A stretch of 64,000 nt of DNA from Methylovirgula ligni (GTDB taxonomy: Bacteria; Pseudomonadota; Alphaproteobacteria; Rhizobiales; Beijerinckiaceae), in the NCBI RefSeq assembly GCF_004135935.1, contig NZ_CP025086.1, positions 62,001 through 126,000 on the forward strand. The letters run 5' to 3'. The position numbers and the translations under genes are program-made. This document shows, piece by piece, positions 37,333 to 47,328 of this stretch (its first letter is position 1; each line of letters begins with the position of its first letter). The notes below the pieces were generated by a model. It saw only the letters and a program-made list of their open reading frames with translations. It searched no databases and was not told where the DNA came from.

Positions 37333-38436
37333 ATGATGATGGAATTGACTTGGCAACGCCTGCGGCGCGTCTCGGCCGCAAGCGGGCTCGCTTTGGCGGC
37401 AAGCGTTCTCTGCTCCGGGCAAGCTAGCGCGCATGTGAAGTGGTTCTGCGCCTTTAACGTCGCCGGCCAGCCACGCGGTCTCGAAAACGTCCTTTGCCCC
37501 GATTTCGAAGTCTTGATGCTGACGGCATTTACAATGCTGCTCTTCGGCTATGTCGTCGAATGGACTGCGATCGGCACCGCCCTCATCGCCGCGCTCAACC
37601 GCGTGACGAGCGGACTGCACGACGAAACCGAAACCATTATCCGGGCCACGTGCGGCTTCTTTCTCGTCGCCTGCTGGGCGAACGGCGGCGTGATCCTGAC
37701 GCCGGAGCTCAAGACCTCCTCAACGCTCATTCCCTGGATTCAGCTCGCCCTCGCAGCGGGATTGCTGTGGCGTGAAACGCTCGTGTTCACTGCGGCGGGC
37801 CTCGTCGGGCTGTTCGGCTATGCTGTCTACGAATACGGCATCTTTCATCTGCTCGATTATCCGATTTTTCTCGGCATCGCCGCTTATCTGGCGCTGACGG
37901 GTTTGGGGCGCAATTTCTACGGCATCCGCCCCCTCGATATCGCCCGCTGGAGCATCGCCATCACGCTGATGTGGGCCTCGATCGAGAAATGGGCCTATCC
38001 GCAATGGACCTATCCGCTCTTCATCACGCATCCCGGCATGAGCATGGGCTTTAGCCAGGAATTCTACATGCGGGCTGCCGGCATGGTGGAATTCACTCTG
38101 TCTTTCGCCCTCATCCTGACCCCGCTCGTGCGTCGCGTGGCAGCGGTCATCCTGTGCGCCATGTTTATCGCGGCCGTGCCGGAATTCGGCAAAATCGACG
38201 CCATCGGTCACGCGCCGATCATCGGTGTCGTTCTCGGCCTTATCGGCGACAATGCGGCCAGCAAGCGCCCGGTGCATCTGTGGCTCGGCATCAGGAACTA
38301 TCTGACGCGGTTCAAGGTGGCGATCTCGGCGTGGGATGTCGTTCTCATCCCCACCGCCTATTGCGCGGCGCTCGCTGCGTTCCTGGTCGCCTATTACGTG
38401 CTGCATTCGGCGCTTTACGGCACCCACGTCGTCTAG
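37333..38436 (+). CDS. Polytopic membrane protein with predicted mature N-terminal His; DoxX-like C-terminal half
   Basis: A 367-aa protein. The first 33 residues look like a signal peptide ending QASA; cleavage there would leave His34 as the new N-terminus in HVKWFCAF. Cys39 and Cys55 follow in the same periplasmic segment. About eight or nine membrane helices come after. The last part, with SIEKWAYPQW and a helix pair around EFTLSFALILTPL, reminds me of DoxX/MauE-type proteins. The function is unknown to me. Three ATGs occur in a row (37333, 37336, 37339); GAGGA at 37328-37332 suits the second or third. The neighbours are a cupredoxin and a di-haem peroxidase, so a role in copper or extracytoplasmic redox is inferred. 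Confidence 0.7.
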   Translation: MMMELTWQRLRRVSAASGLALAASVLCSGQASAHVKWFCAFNVAGQPRGLENVLCPDFEVLMLTAFTMLLFGYVVEWTAIGTALIAALNRVTSGLHDETETIIRATCGFFLVACWANGGVILTPELKTSSTLIPWIQLALAAGLLWRETLVFTAAGLVGLFGYAVYEYGIFHLLDYPIFLGIAAYLALTGLGRNFYGIRPLDIARWSIAITLMWASIEKWAYPQWTYPLFITHPGMSMGFSQEFYMRAAGMVEFTLSFALILTPLVRRVAAVILCAMFIAAVPEFGKIDAIGHAPIIGVVLGLIGDNAASKRPVHLWLGIRNYLTRFKVAISAWDVVLIPTAYCAALAAFLVAYYVLHSALYGTHVV

Positions 38437-38462
38437 ACGGCAGCGGCGTAAAAGCGCGAAGC

Positions 38463-38500
38463 GAGGCTCCAGCACCCCAGGCTGGAGCCTCACGCATTTT
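38463..38500 (+). terminator. Intrinsic terminator, convergent gene pair
   Basis: A perfect 11-bp stem GAGGCTCCAGC/GCTGGAGCCTC (38463-38473, 38481-38491) with a 7-nt loop and a short T-run at 38497-38500. It lies between the convergent membrane protein and cupredoxin genes, and the stem could act in both directions. Confidence 0.85.
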
Positions 38501-38502
38501 CC

Positions 38503-38871
38503 TCACTTGACGAGGACAACCAGCTTCATTTTCGGATGAATGCCGCACAGCACGTTGAAAGTACCGGGCACCGAAAACACGATATCCGTCTGACTGCCTG
38601 GCAATTGGTCGCCCGAGTCGAAGTTGAACGTGTCGGACTCGACATAGGCATGGTGCAGCAAATCGCCGTCATCGTTGACGATCCGTATCGTTTCACCCCG
38701 TTTGAGACTGAGGAAGGTGGGGTGAAAGGCGCGTCCCCGCTGGGAAATGACATAGGGTGACTTTTGCTGCGTCCAGCCGATTCCGCCGGCGAGCAGGCTC
38801 AAAGCCGCCGCTGCGGCCAGCATCGCGAAGCGGCCGCTTCTCACTAATCGGGTGGGCCTTGGCAGGCTCAT
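38503..38871 (-). CDS. Membrane-anchored or exported cupredoxin
   Basis: A 122-aa small copper protein. An N-terminal hydrophobic segment (16-33) is a signal or anchor; there is no lipobox. The type 1 copper ligands are readable: His74 (or His73) in DLLHHAYVE, Cys109, His112 and Met115 in VLCGIHPKMK. This is the plastocyanin/amicyanin-like arrangement. It probably carries electrons in the periplasm. It is convergent with the polytopic membrane protein, separated by a strong terminator. Confidence 0.9.
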   Translation of the reverse strand: MSLPRPTRLVRSGRFAMLAAAAALSLLAGGIGWTQQKSPYVISQRGRAFHPTFLSLKRGETIRIVNDDGDLLHHAYVESDTFNFDSGDQLPGSQTDIVFSVPGTFNVLCGIHPKMKLVVLVK

Positions 38872-39038
38872 GTATGTTATCCGTCGCCCGAAACGGGCAC
38901 GCTCTCCCGAGGGTTATGCGAATCGATAGGTTAACTAACAGCGAAATCAGCACTTTTTGGCACTATCGGGCAAGCGAATTTAGCCTCGTCTTAACCTAAA
39001 CTGGCGCAAAAGACCCTATTGGTGTTCGAGTTATTTTG

Positions 39039-41918
39039 ATGGGTCGTCAGCCATTGCCGGCATTGCAAGGACTAGCCCGGAAGCGGCGATCACCGCTCGT
39101 CATGGCTGTCCAGATGGCACAGACAATCCGCGGCCGAATCCTTATCGCCTTCCTGGCGATGAGCCTGATCACCGCGGCTCTTGGCGGCTATGCGGCACTC
39201 GGCATCCGTCGCGCCGGCGTGCTGGTCACCAAGACCTATGACGAATCCCTGATGTCGATCAATTATGCCCGCGCCGCCTCGGCCGATTTCGCGGCCATGC
39301 AGGCAACCTTCGCGCGGCGATGGAGCGCAACCAAGCCGCAAACCCGCACGAAACTGGACCAGGCGATCGCCGATCTTGAGGAAAACCTGGCGGAAGACCT
39401 GCAAATCGCTGCCGAGAGATCGCAGTCTTTGCGCGCCGCACGCGCGGCGGCGGAAGTGCAAAACGCCGCCGATGCCTGGAGCGAGGCGCGCCGCCATCTG
39501 CGAGACGATATCTCGCTCAACGCCGCCTGGGATGCACTCGACCCTTATGCCCAGACGGTATCGCAGCAAATCGACCTTCTGGTGAATTACACGGCCGGCG
39601 ATGGTTTCACCTATCGTCAAAGCGCCCGCAAGCAGGTCGCCGTCGCGACGGACCTCGCCTTCCTCGGCACCGCCGGCGCGCTCTTTCTCTCGGGCCTTGT
39701 CGCGCTGCTGCTCTCGCGGCGCATCACCAAGCCGGTTGCGGCGGCCTCGTCCGCCGCCAAGCGTATCGCCAGCGGCCAGCTCGATGCCGAGATTCCCATC
39801 GGCGGCGGCGACGAACTCGGCGCCCTGCTCGCCGCGATGCGCACGATGCGCGATAACATCCGGTCGATGATGGAGCGCGAGGTGACGCAGCGGCGTACCG
39901 CACAGGTCCGGCTCGCCGATGCGCTCGAAAGCTCGCGCGAAGGCATCGTGGTGGTCGATTCGGATCACCGCATCGCGCTCGCCAATTCGCAGGCCAACGA
40001 ATTCTTCGGCGGCGCCATGGCCTTGCTCGAACCCGGAACGTCCGCGGACGCGACGGCCGAACCGAACAATCTCGTCCCCTCCGCGCTGTCGTTGAACAAT
40101 TTTTCTCAGGCGACCGGCGAGATACGCCTGCAGGACGGCCGCTGGCTGCGCGTGAGCCGCAGCGCGACGCAGGACGGCGGCTTCATCGCGCTCTTTAGCG
40201 ACATCAGCGTGTCGAAAGAGCAGGAAGCGAAACTGAAGGCGACAAACCTTCTGCTCGACGCCGCGCTTGACAACATGTCCCAGGGTCTGTGCCTCTACGA
40301 CGCCGAACATCGGCTGAAGGTCGTCAATCGGCGCTTCTGCGAAATCTTTCACCTGTCGCCGTCGCAATTGCGCCCCGGCATCGTCTTTCGCGACGTTCTC
40401 GCTCTCGGCGTTGCCGCCGGCAATCATCCGGATGAAACCGCGGATGAACTCTATGCGCAGGAATTTCCGCTGATCAGCCAAAGGATCGCGGCGACGCATT
40501 TCCTCGAATTGAGCAACAATCGCGTCATCCTGATCTCGCGCCAGCCCACCGGCGACGGCGGCTGGGTTGCGACCTATGAGGACGTAACGGAGCGCCGCCG
40601 CGCGGAAGAGCGCATCGTCTTCATGGCACGGCACGATGTGTTGACCGGACTGCCCAACCGCGTCCTCTTCGCCGAACGTATCGAGACCGCGATCAGCCAG
40701 ATCGGCCGCAACAGCAGCGGCTTCGCGGTGCTGAACCTCGATCTCGATCACTTCAAGCAGGTGAACGATACGCTCGGTCACCCTGTCGGCGACGAATTGC
40801 TCCGCTCGGTGGCGGAACGTCTGAAGGCCTGCGTGCGCGAGGTCGATACCGTCAGCCGGCTCGGCGGCGACGAATTTGCGATCCTGCAATCCGACATTCA
40901 AAAGCCGGAGGAAGCGGCGCTTCTCGCGCGCCGCATCGTCGAGGTGCTCAGCGCGCCTTACGAGATCGACGGCCACCGCCTGACCATCAGCGTCAGCATC
41001 GGCATTTCGATCGCGCCGGGCGACGGCACCGCCTACGACAAGCTGTTGAAGAATGCCGATGTGGCGCTCTATCTCGCCAAAGCGGACGGGCGTGCCACCT
41101 GGCGGTTCTTCGAGCCCGAGATGGACGTGCGTTTGCAAGTGCGCCGCGCGCTGGAGCTCGATCTGCGCGACGCCCTCGGCAACGGCGAGTTCGAAGTCCA
41201 CTACCAGCCTGTCTTCGATCTGCAGGAGAACCGCATCGGCGGTTTCGAGGCCTTGCTGCGCTGGAACCACCCGACGCGCGGCCAGGTCTCCCCAGCGGAG
41301 TTCATCTCGCTCGCCGAAGAGATCGGCCTCATTGTACCGCTGGGCGAATGGGTTCTGCGCACCGCCTGCGCCGAGGCCGCAACCTGGCCGAAATATATCA
41401 AGCTCGCGGTCAACGTCTCGGTCGCGCAATTCAAGAACGCGCATCTCTTCGAGATAGTGACCAGTAGCGTGCGCGCCTCTGGCCTCTCGCCGCGCCGGCT
41501 CGAACTTGAAATCACCGAGTCGCTCTTGCTGGCCAACAATACTGCGACGCTCGCCAAACTGCACGAATTACGCGACTTCGGCGTCCGCATCGCGATGGAC
41601 GATTTCGGCACCGGCTATTCGTCACTCAACTATTTGCGCAGCTTCCCCTTCGACAAGATCAAGATCGATCAGTCCTTCGTAAGCGGCATGACGAACAGGG
41701 ACGGTTCGCGCGCCATCGTCAAGGCCATGACCGCGATGGCCAGCAGTCTCGGCATCCGGGCCACGGCCGAAGGCGTCGAGACCCAGGAACAACTCGCCTG
41801 GCTGCGCGCGGCGGGTTGCGACGAAGCCCAAGGCTTTCTGTTCAGCCGCGCGCTTCCTGCCGCCCAACTGCCCGGCCTCATTCATCAGTGGAACGACCAG
41901 AAGCGCGCGGCGGTCTAG
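39039..41918 (+). CDS. Membrane GGDEF-EAL protein with PAS sensors
   Basis: A 959-aa cyclic-di-GMP enzyme. Helix 1 (about 32-54), a periplasmic helical domain, helix 2 (206-227), HAMP, two PAS-like domains (about 285-390 and 400-520), GGDEF (609-613, intact) and EAL (motif EALLRW at 737, with [10 protein letters not shown]). Both active-site signatures look complete, so it could make or break c-di-GMP. No cognate receptor is next to it. The ATG at 39039 is used; ATG at 39102 is an alternative. Confidence 0.93.
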   Translation: MGRQPLPALQGLARKRRSPLVMAVQMAQTIRGRILIAFLAMSLITAALGGYAALGIRRAGVLVTKTYDESLMSINYARAASADFAAMQATFARRWSATKPQTRTKLDQAIADLEENLAEDLQIAAERSQSLRAARAAAEVQNAADAWSEARRHLRDDISLNAAWDALDPYAQTVSQQIDLLVNYTAGDGFTYRQSARKQVAVATDLAFLGTAGALFLSGLVALLLSRRITKPVAAASSAAKRIASGQLDAEIPIGGGDELGALLAAMRTMRDNIRSMMEREVTQRRTAQVRLADALESSREGIVVVDSDHRIALANSQANEFFGGAMALLEPGTSADATAEPNNLVPSALSLNNFSQATGEIRLQDGRWLRVSRSATQDGGFIALFSDISVSKEQEAKLKATNLLLDAALDNMSQGLCLYDAEHRLKVVNRRFCEIFHLSPSQLRPGIVFRDVLALGVAAGNHPDETADELYAQEFPLISQRIAATHFLELSNNRVILISRQPTGDGGWVATYEDVTERRRAEERIVFMARHDVLTGLPNRVLFAERIETAISQIGRNSSGFAVLNLDLDHFKQVNDTLGHPVGDELLRSVAERLKACVREVDTVSRLGGDEFAILQSDIQKPEEAALLARRIVEVLSAPYEIDGHRLTISVSIGISIAPGDGTAYDKLLKNADVALYLAKADGRATWRFFEPEMDVRLQVRRALELDLRDALGNGEFEVHYQPVFDLQENRIGGFEALLRWNHPTRGQVSPAEFISLAEEIGLIVPLGEWVLRTACAEAATWPKYIKLAVNVSVAQFKNAHLFEIVTSSVRASGLSPRRLELEITESLLLANNTATLAKLHELRDFGVRIAMDDFGTGYSSLNYLRSFPFDKIKIDQSFVSGMTNRDGSRAIVKAMTAMASSLGIRATAEGVETQEQLAWLRAAGCDEAQGFLFSRALPAAQLPGLIHQWNDQKRAAV

Positions 41919-42085
41919 CTTCAACGCGCCTCACCCGCCGCCCCTCGACGCGCGCCGCCCGGCCGTGCTATGGCCGGGGCCTATCGGCAATCCGTCCGGG
42001 CTGAATTCTGGAAAGGTTCTTCTTTTCAGTCTCTTGCCGCGAAACGTCCGCTTGCCGGGAAACGTCGCCTGCACGACGAGGCTCG

Positions 42086-42766
42086 ATGCGTCCGCTTGCC
42101 ATTCTCCCTTCCGTTCTCGCCGCCGACTGGGCCCATATCGGCGACTCGGTGCAAAAGGTGATCGCCGCCGGAGCCGACATCGTGCATCTCGATGTCATGG
42201 ACGGGCATTTCGTGCCGAACATCAGTTTCGGCCCGGACATGGTGAAGGCCATTCGCGGCGTCACCGACGCGCGGCTCGACGTCCATCTGATGATCGCCCC
42301 GGTCGATCCTTATATCGAGGCCTTCGCGAAGGCCGGAGCCGACGTCATCACCATTCACCCTGAAGCCGGGCCGCATCTCCACCGCTCGCTCGGCGCCATC
42401 CGCCAGCTCGGCAAGAAGGCCGGTGTCGCGCTCAACCCGGCAACCCCCGTTTCAGCGATCGAGCATGTCCTCGGTGAGATCGACCTTGTCCTCGTGATGA
42501 GCGTCAATCCGGGCTTCGGCGGCCAGGCCTTCATCCGCTCTTCGCTCGAAAAGCTCGATCGTGTCCGCGCGATGACCGCCGGCCGCGATATTGACATTGA
42601 GGTCGACGGCGGCATCACTGCCGAGACGGCGGGCCTCGTTGCCGGCGCCGGCGCCAATTGGCTCGTCGCGGGCTCCGCCGTCTTTAAAGGTGGTCCCACC
42701 GCCTATGCCGGCAATATCGCCGCCATCCGCAAGGCCGCGCAGCTCGCGCGCGGCGAATTGGCTTGA
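42086..42766 (+). CDS. rpe: Ribulose-phosphate 3-epimerase
   Basis: A 226-aa TIM-barrel enzyme interconverting ribulose-5-phosphate and xylulose-5-phosphate in the pentose-phosphate and Calvin cycles. The signatures ILPSVLAADW, HLDVMDGHFVPNISFGP, DVHLMI, MSVNPGFGGQAF and EVDGGI are all present, with the metal-binding His/Asp residues. purB starts 16 bp downstream, so the pair is co-transcribed. Confidence 0.96.
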   Translation: MRPLAILPSVLAADWAHIGDSVQKVIAAGADIVHLDVMDGHFVPNISFGPDMVKAIRGVTDARLDVHLMIAPVDPYIEAFAKAGADVITIHPEAGPHLHRSLGAIRQLGKKAGVALNPATPVSAIEHVLGEIDLVLVMSVNPGFGGQAFIRSSLEKLDRVRAMTAGRDIDIEVDGGITAETAGLVAGAGANWLVAGSAVFKGGPTAYAGNIAAIRKAAQLARGELA

Positions 42767-42782
42767 ATTTGAGACAGGTTCG

Positions 42783-44090
42783 ATGATCCCGCGTTATTCC
42801 CGCCCCGAGATGGCTTCGCTTTGGGAGCCGCAGACACGCCTGCGTATCTGGTTCGAGATCGAAGCCTATGCCTGCGACGCCTTGGCCGAGATCGGCGTTG
42901 TGCCGAAAGCCGCTGCCGAGACGATCTGGCAAAAAGGCAACGGGCTCAACTTCGATGTTGCGCGGATCGATGCCATCGAAAAAGTGACGAAGCACGATGT
43001 CATCGCCTTCCTCACTTATCTCGCCGAGGAGATCGGCCCGGAGGCGCGTTTTCTCCATCTCGGCATGACGTCGTCCGATCTGCTCGACACCTGCCTCGCT
43101 GTGCAGCTTTCCCGCGCGGCGGATCTGCTCATCAAGGATACCGACGCGCTGCTCGCGGCGCTGAAGCGGCGCGCCTTCGAGCACAAGCTTACCCCCAGCA
43201 TCGGCCGCTCGCATGGTATCCATGCCGAGCCTGTGACCTTCGGATTGAAGCTCGCCGAAGCCTATGCGGAATTCTCCCGCGCCCGCGCCCGGCTCGTCGC
43301 GGCGCGCGCCGAGATCGCGACCTGCGCCATTTCCGGCGCCGTCGGCACTTTCGCCAACATTGATCCGCGCGTCGAAGACTATGTCGCGCGCAAGCTTGGG
43401 CTGACACCCGAGCCGGTTTCGACGCAGATCATCCCGCGCGACCGCCATGCGATGTTCTTCGCGACGCTCGGCGTCGTCGCTTCATCGATTGAGCGGCTCT
43501 CCACCGAAATCCGCCATTTGCAGCGCACGGAAGTGCTGGAGGCGGAAGAATATTTCTCCGAGGGGCAGAAGGGCTCCTCGGCGATGCCGCACAAGCGCAA
43601 CCCGGTGCTGAGCGAGAACCTGACCGGCCTCGCCCGCCTCGTGCGCGGCATGGCGTTGCCGGCCATGGAAGACGTGGCGCTCTGGCACGAGCGCGACATC
43701 TCCCATTCCTCGGTCGAGCGGGTGATCGGGCCTGACGCGACGATCGCGCTCGACTTCGCTCTGGCGCGGCTCGCGGACATCATCGACAAGCTCGTCGTCT
43801 ATCCGGCGAACATGAAGAAGAACCTGGATGCGCTTGGCGGCCTCGTCCATTCGCAGCGAGTTCTGTTGGCGCTGACGCAGAAGGGCCTCGCCCGCGAGCG
43901 CGCCTATACGCTCGTTCAGCGAAACGCCATGCCGGTCTGGCGCGGCGAAGGCAATTTCCTCGACCTCCTGAAAAAGGACGCCGATGTGAAGGCCGTCCTG
44001 AGCGATGCCGAACTCGAAGACCTCTTCGACCTCGGCTACCACCTCAAGCATGTCGATTTCATCTTCAACCGTGTTTTCGGAGCCAACTGA
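42783..44090 (+). CDS. purB: Adenylosuccinate lyase
   Basis: A 435-aa enzyme of purine synthesis, acting twice in the pathway (SAICAR and adenylosuccinate cleavage). The fumarase/aspartase signature GSSAMPHKRNP is present with the catalytic Ser in its loop, and TSSDLLDT and GRSHGIHAEP supply the other active-site residues. The ATG at 42783 matches the family N-terminus MIPRYSRPEM. A 3-bp gap separates it from the di-iron protein gene. Confidence 0.97.
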   Translation: MIPRYSRPEMASLWEPQTRLRIWFEIEAYACDALAEIGVVPKAAAETIWQKGNGLNFDVARIDAIEKVTKHDVIAFLTYLAEEIGPEARFLHLGMTSSDLLDTCLAVQLSRAADLLIKDTDALLAALKRRAFEHKLTPSIGRSHGIHAEPVTFGLKLAEAYAEFSRARARLVAARAEIATCAISGAVGTFANIDPRVEDYVARKLGLTPEPVSTQIIPRDRHAMFFATLGVVASSIERLSTEIRHLQRTEVLEAEEYFSEGQKGSSAMPHKRNPVLSENLTGLARLVRGMALPAMEDVALWHERDISHSSVERVIGPDATIALDFALARLADIIDKLVVYPANMKKNLDALGGLVHSQRVLLALTQKGLARERAYTLVQRNAMPVWRGEGNFLDLLKKDADVKAVLSDAELEDLFDLGYHLKHVDFIFNRVFGAN

Positions 44091-44093
44091 CTG

Positions 44094-44720
44094 ATGAGTG
44101 CATCCGACCGTCTCGCCGCGCTGATGCCGATCGTCATCAAGGACGATCAACTCCACGCGCGCTGGCTCAACACCTTCTCCTATCTCGAATATGTCGGCTT
44201 CCGGAAGATCATCAAAAGCCAGCGCGCCGACGTGCTGAACCGCGCCTTCCTCAACCACGCGCTGGAAGAAGGCGGCCACGCTTTTCTGCTCAAGAACATG
44301 GCGGTGAAGGTCGGCGGCAAGGATTTCGATTTCTACACGCCGGAGAGCATGCTCGCTGCCAAGGCGGCGAGCGCCTATTTTCAAAATCTCGATCACGGCT
44401 GCGACGAAAAATTCGCCGGCGTGCCGGAGTCCGAACGTGCAAAGATCGTCTACCTCTATGTGACCTGGCTGATCGAGCGGCGCGCGCTCGACGTCTATGG
44501 CCGCTACAAGGAAGCACTCGGCGCCTCGCCGCTCTCCGCGCAGCTCGACGCGCTCCTTGATGAGGAGGTCGGCCACTTGCGTCAGGTCGAGGCGGGACTT
44601 GCCGCCGGCGACCCGGAGCATGCGACGCGCGCGCCCGCTTTTGAAGCGCTGGAGAAAAATCTTTTCGAAACCTTCGTCGCGGCACTGGCGCAGGAACTCG
44701 CGCCGCCGCCCCACGCGTGA
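44094..44720 (+). CDS. Ferritin-like four-helix protein with a complete di-iron ligand set
   Basis: A 208-aa protein, all helical. The candidate di-iron ligands are Glu32; Glu59-x2-His62; Glu128; Glu158-x2-His161, which is the E...ExxH...E...ExxH pattern of ferritin-like carboxylate proteins. I do not recognise a named family. It starts 3 bp after purB and is followed 3 bp later by a small hydrolase, so it is part of the rpe-purB operon. An oxidase or oxygen-dependent reaction is possible; the substrate is unknown. Confidence 0.7.
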   Translation: MSASDRLAALMPIVIKDDQLHARWLNTFSYLEYVGFRKIIKSQRADVLNRAFLNHALEEGGHAFLLKNMAVKVGGKDFDFYTPESMLAAKAASAYFQNLDHGCDEKFAGVPESERAKIVYLYVTWLIERRALDVYGRYKEALGASPLSAQLDALLDEEVGHLRQVEAGLAAGDPEHATRAPAFEALEKNLFETFVAALAQELAPPPHA

Positions 44721-44723
44721 CCC

Positions 44724-45272
44724 ATGCGCACGGGCGACGCCGACATTCTCATCATTCCCGGCCTCGGCGGCTCCGGCCCGGACCATTGGCAGAGCCGGTG
44801 GGAGGCAAAGCTCAAGACCGCCCGGCGCGTCGAGCAGAAAGATTGGGAGCGTCCGCGTCTCGCCGACTGGCGCGATGCCATCGCAAATGCTGTGGCCGAG
44901 GCGGAACGGCCGGTCATCCTTGTTGCCCACAGCCTCGGCGCGACCACCGTCGCGGACATTGCGGCGGCACTCGGAGATAAGGTCAAGGGAGCCTTTCTCG
45001 TCGCCCCGCCCTCCTTGCGCTCGATCAAAGAAATAGAAACGATCGACCCTGCCTTTGCCGATATCTCGGCCGCGGCTCTGCCGTTTCCGAGCGTCCTCGT
45101 CGCAAGCCGCGACGATCCCTACGCGAGCTTTGCGGAATCGGAAGACTTTGCCCGCGCCTGGCAGGCAGAAATCGCGGATGCCGGCAATGCCGGCCACATC
45201 AACGCCGCGAGCGGCCACGGTCCCTGGCCGGAGGGCCTGATGCGTCTCGCCGGATTTTTGAAGAATTTATAA
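44724..45272 (+). CDS. RBBP9/YdeN family alpha/beta hydrolase
   Basis: A 182-aa serine hydrolase. The nucleophile elbow VAHSLG holds Ser70; the acid is probably Asp131 in ASRDDPYAS; and the base His158 or His165 lies in GHINAASGHGPWPEG, the family ending. The lead-in IIPGLGGSGPDHWQSRWE is typical. The substrate is unknown. It closes the rpe-purB-ferritin-like run. Confidence 0.88.
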   Translation: MRTGDADILIIPGLGGSGPDHWQSRWEAKLKTARRVEQKDWERPRLADWRDAIANAVAEAERPVILVAHSLGATTVADIAAALGDKVKGAFLVAPPSLRSIKEIETIDPAFADISAAALPFPSVLVASRDDPYASFAESEDFARAWQAEIADAGNAGHINAASGHGPWPEGLMRLAGFLKNL

Positions 45273-45343
45273 ACACACGTCGAGCACACTCCTGCCCGCG
45301 AAGTGGCGTTCAATAGCCTTCGCAATAGCGGAAGAGCTTCGCA

Positions 45344-46630
45344 ATGACTCTGCTCGCGACAATCGAAGCCAGCTATTATTCCGGCGGCAAACGTTCGTTC
45401 TACGCGAAGTTCATTCTTGCCGCGGCGATTGTCCTCATAGCCCTGTCGGCCATCCAGTTTTCGAGTCTTGGGACCAAGGCGCATCCACGCCAATTGGTGG
45501 ACTTCGACGATTTCTACATCGTCGGCCAGATGGTGTGGCACGGCGACGTGGATAAGGCCTATCTCGTCCACAGCATCGGAGAAATTCCGGCCTCGCCCGC
45601 GCGCGGCAAAACCCTGCTTCTCTGGACATATCCGCCACCGTTCGATGTCCTCGTCGCTACGTTTCCATTGACCTCGCGCTGGATCGCCTATTGCCTTTTT
45701 ATCGTCGGCTCTTTCGCAGCCTATCTCGCAATCCTGCGGCGGCTCGCGACGGAGAGCTTCGTCCTGGCCTTGATCGTGACTTTTCCTGTGCTCGTCGTCG
45801 AAATTCGCTGCGGACAGAATGGCTTTGTCACCGGCGCTCTCATTGGCCTGACGTGTCTCTACCTGAGGCGAGGCAGTGCGCTGGCTGGCGTACCGCTAGG
45901 CCTGATGGCGATCAAGCCGCATCTCGCCGTCGCTTTCGCGATCTATACTCTCGCAACCCGTCGCTGGAGAACAGCCGTCGCGGCCTGCGGAACCGTGGCG
46001 GCGACCGCGATAGTCGCGACACTCGTTTTGGGAATAGAGGTCTGGGCGGCCTTCTTCCACAGCATCAAGCAAGCCGGCTTCTTTCTCGCCCACGGCTATT
46101 ATCCCTTATACAGAATGGTCTCATTTTATGCCGCCGCAAGAACCCTCGGCCTTCCGGCATCGCTCGCGATGTTTGTGCAGGCGGTCGTAGCGGTTGCTGC
46201 GCTTACAATGGTCGTCGCCGCCAGCCGACGCTTCTCCCTGCAACAATCACTTGGGCTGACCGCAATAGCGTCCCTGCTCATCAGCCCTTATGCCTATGAC
46301 TATGACTTGCCGATTCTCGGGGTCGGATTGGCGCTCCTGTTGCCGGACATTCTGCAATTCGGAACGGCGTTTGAACGCTCGCTTCTTTATCTCTCGGCCT
46401 TCTTTGCATGCGGCTTTGGGCTTGTCGCGGCCGTGGTTCTCGACCCACAGGGCACCAAGATAATGCTTGATGAGAGCATGCCCGTTTCGCTCGGCGGACT
46501 GGCGCTTCTCTGCGTCTTCGGTCTTGCGTGGCGTATATTGAGGCGCGGACAGGCAAGCACTCCACAAGCGCAAGACGCAACGCCTGCGGAGATCAAGACG
46601 GACAGCGTTTTCGAAGTTCCTTCAGGCTGA
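45344..46630 (+). CDS. GT87-like membrane glycosyltransferase (DUF2029)
   Basis: A 428-aa polytopic protein with ten or so helices. The N-terminal acidic motif DFDDFYIVGQMV, GQNGFVTGALIG and IKPHLAVAFA are the hallmarks of the GT-C fold family GT87 (DUF2029), which includes polyprenyl-phosphate-mannose-dependent mannosyltransferases. The donor and acceptor here are unknown. The start at 45344 has GGAAGAG upstream. The C-terminal tail is polar. Confidence 0.8.
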   Translation: MTLLATIEASYYSGGKRSFYAKFILAAAIVLIALSAIQFSSLGTKAHPRQLVDFDDFYIVGQMVWHGDVDKAYLVHSIGEIPASPARGKTLLLWTYPPPFDVLVATFPLTSRWIAYCLFIVGSFAAYLAILRRLATESFVLALIVTFPVLVVEIRCGQNGFVTGALIGLTCLYLRRGSALAGVPLGLMAIKPHLAVAFAIYTLATRRWRTAVAACGTVAATAIVATLVLGIEVWAAFFHSIKQAGFFLAHGYYPLYRMVSFYAAARTLGLPASLAMFVQAVVAVAALTMVVAASRRFSLQQSLGLTAIASLLISPYAYDYDLPILGVGLALLLPDILQFGTAFERSLLYLSAFFACGFGLVAAVVLDPQGTKIMLDESMPVSLGGLALLCVFGLAWRILRRGQASTPQAQDATPAEIKTDSVFEVPSG

Positions 46631-46657
46631 GCCGGCGCCGGCCATGTCGGCCGCAGA

Positions 46658-46683
46658 TAAAAAGGCCGCCCGAGGGCGGCCTT
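46658..46683 (-). terminator. Intrinsic terminator of rpsD
   Basis: The stem AAGGCCGCCC/GGGCGGCCTT (46662-46671, 46674-46683) is perfect, with a TTTTTAT tract on the minus strand. It lies about 30 bp past the rpsD stop and also after the convergent GT87 gene. Confidence 0.88.
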
Positions 46684-46710
46684 CGCATATCTGTCCAGCG
46701 TCGAGAAAAC

Positions 46711-47328
46711 TCAGCGCGAATAGAATTCGATAACGAGGTTCGGCTCCATCTGAACCGGATAGGGCACCTCGCGCGGCAGCGGAACGCGCGTCATCTTGGC
46801 GGTGAATTTGCCGTGGTCGACCTCGAAATAATCCGGCACGTCGCGCTCCGCGAGGCCGACGGCTTCGAGCACCAGCGTCAACTGCCGCGAAGCCTCCTTC
46901 ACCTCCACCACATCACCGACCTTCACCTGATAGGAGGCAATGTTCACGCGCTTGCCGTTCACCTTCACATGGCCGTGGTTGATGAACTGGCGCGCGGCGA
47001 AGACGGTCGACACGAACTTGGCGCGGTAGATCACCGCGTCGAGCCGGCGCTCCAGGAGGCCGATCAGATTATCGCCCGAGTCGCCGCGCAGGCGGATCGC
47101 CTCGGCGTAATATTTGCGGAACTGCCGCTCGGAAATGTTGCCGTAATAGCCCTTGAGCTTCTGCTTGGCGCGGAGCTGCGTGCCGAAGTCGGAAAGCTTG
47201 CCCTTGCGGCGCTGGCCATGCTGGCCGGGGCCATATTCACGACGGTTCACGGGGCTCTTGGGGCGGCCCCAGATATTCTGCCCCAGGCGGCGGTCGATCT
47301 TATATTTGGCTTCTGCGCGTTTGGTCAT
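46711..47328 (-). CDS. rpsD: 30S ribosomal protein S4
   Basis: A 205-aa primary 16S rRNA-binding protein that nucleates small-subunit assembly. The N-terminal [40 protein letters not shown] and the S4 domain [36 protein letters not shown] are unmistakable. It is a stand-alone gene, as in many alphaproteobacteria. Confidence 0.98.
   Translation of the reverse strand: MTKRAEAKYKIDRRLGQNIWGRPKSPVNRREYGPGQHGQRRKGKLSDFGTQLRAKQKLKGYYGNISERQFRKYYAEAIRLRGDSGDNLIGLLERRLDAVIYRAKFVSTVFAARQFINHGHVKVNGKRVNIASYQVKVGDVVEVKEASRQLTLVLEAVGLAERDVPDYFEVDHGKFTAKMTRVPLPREVPYPVQMEPNLVIEFYSR

Noticed and set aside
39090..41564. Minus-strand frame of 824 codons opposite the GGDEF-EAL gene
   Set aside because: Shadow of a gene with intact catalytic motifs; no start signal or domain.
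43482..45218. Minus-strand frame of 578 codons opposite purB, the di-iron protein and the hydrolase
   Set aside because: It spans three real genes in antisense and has no family likeness.
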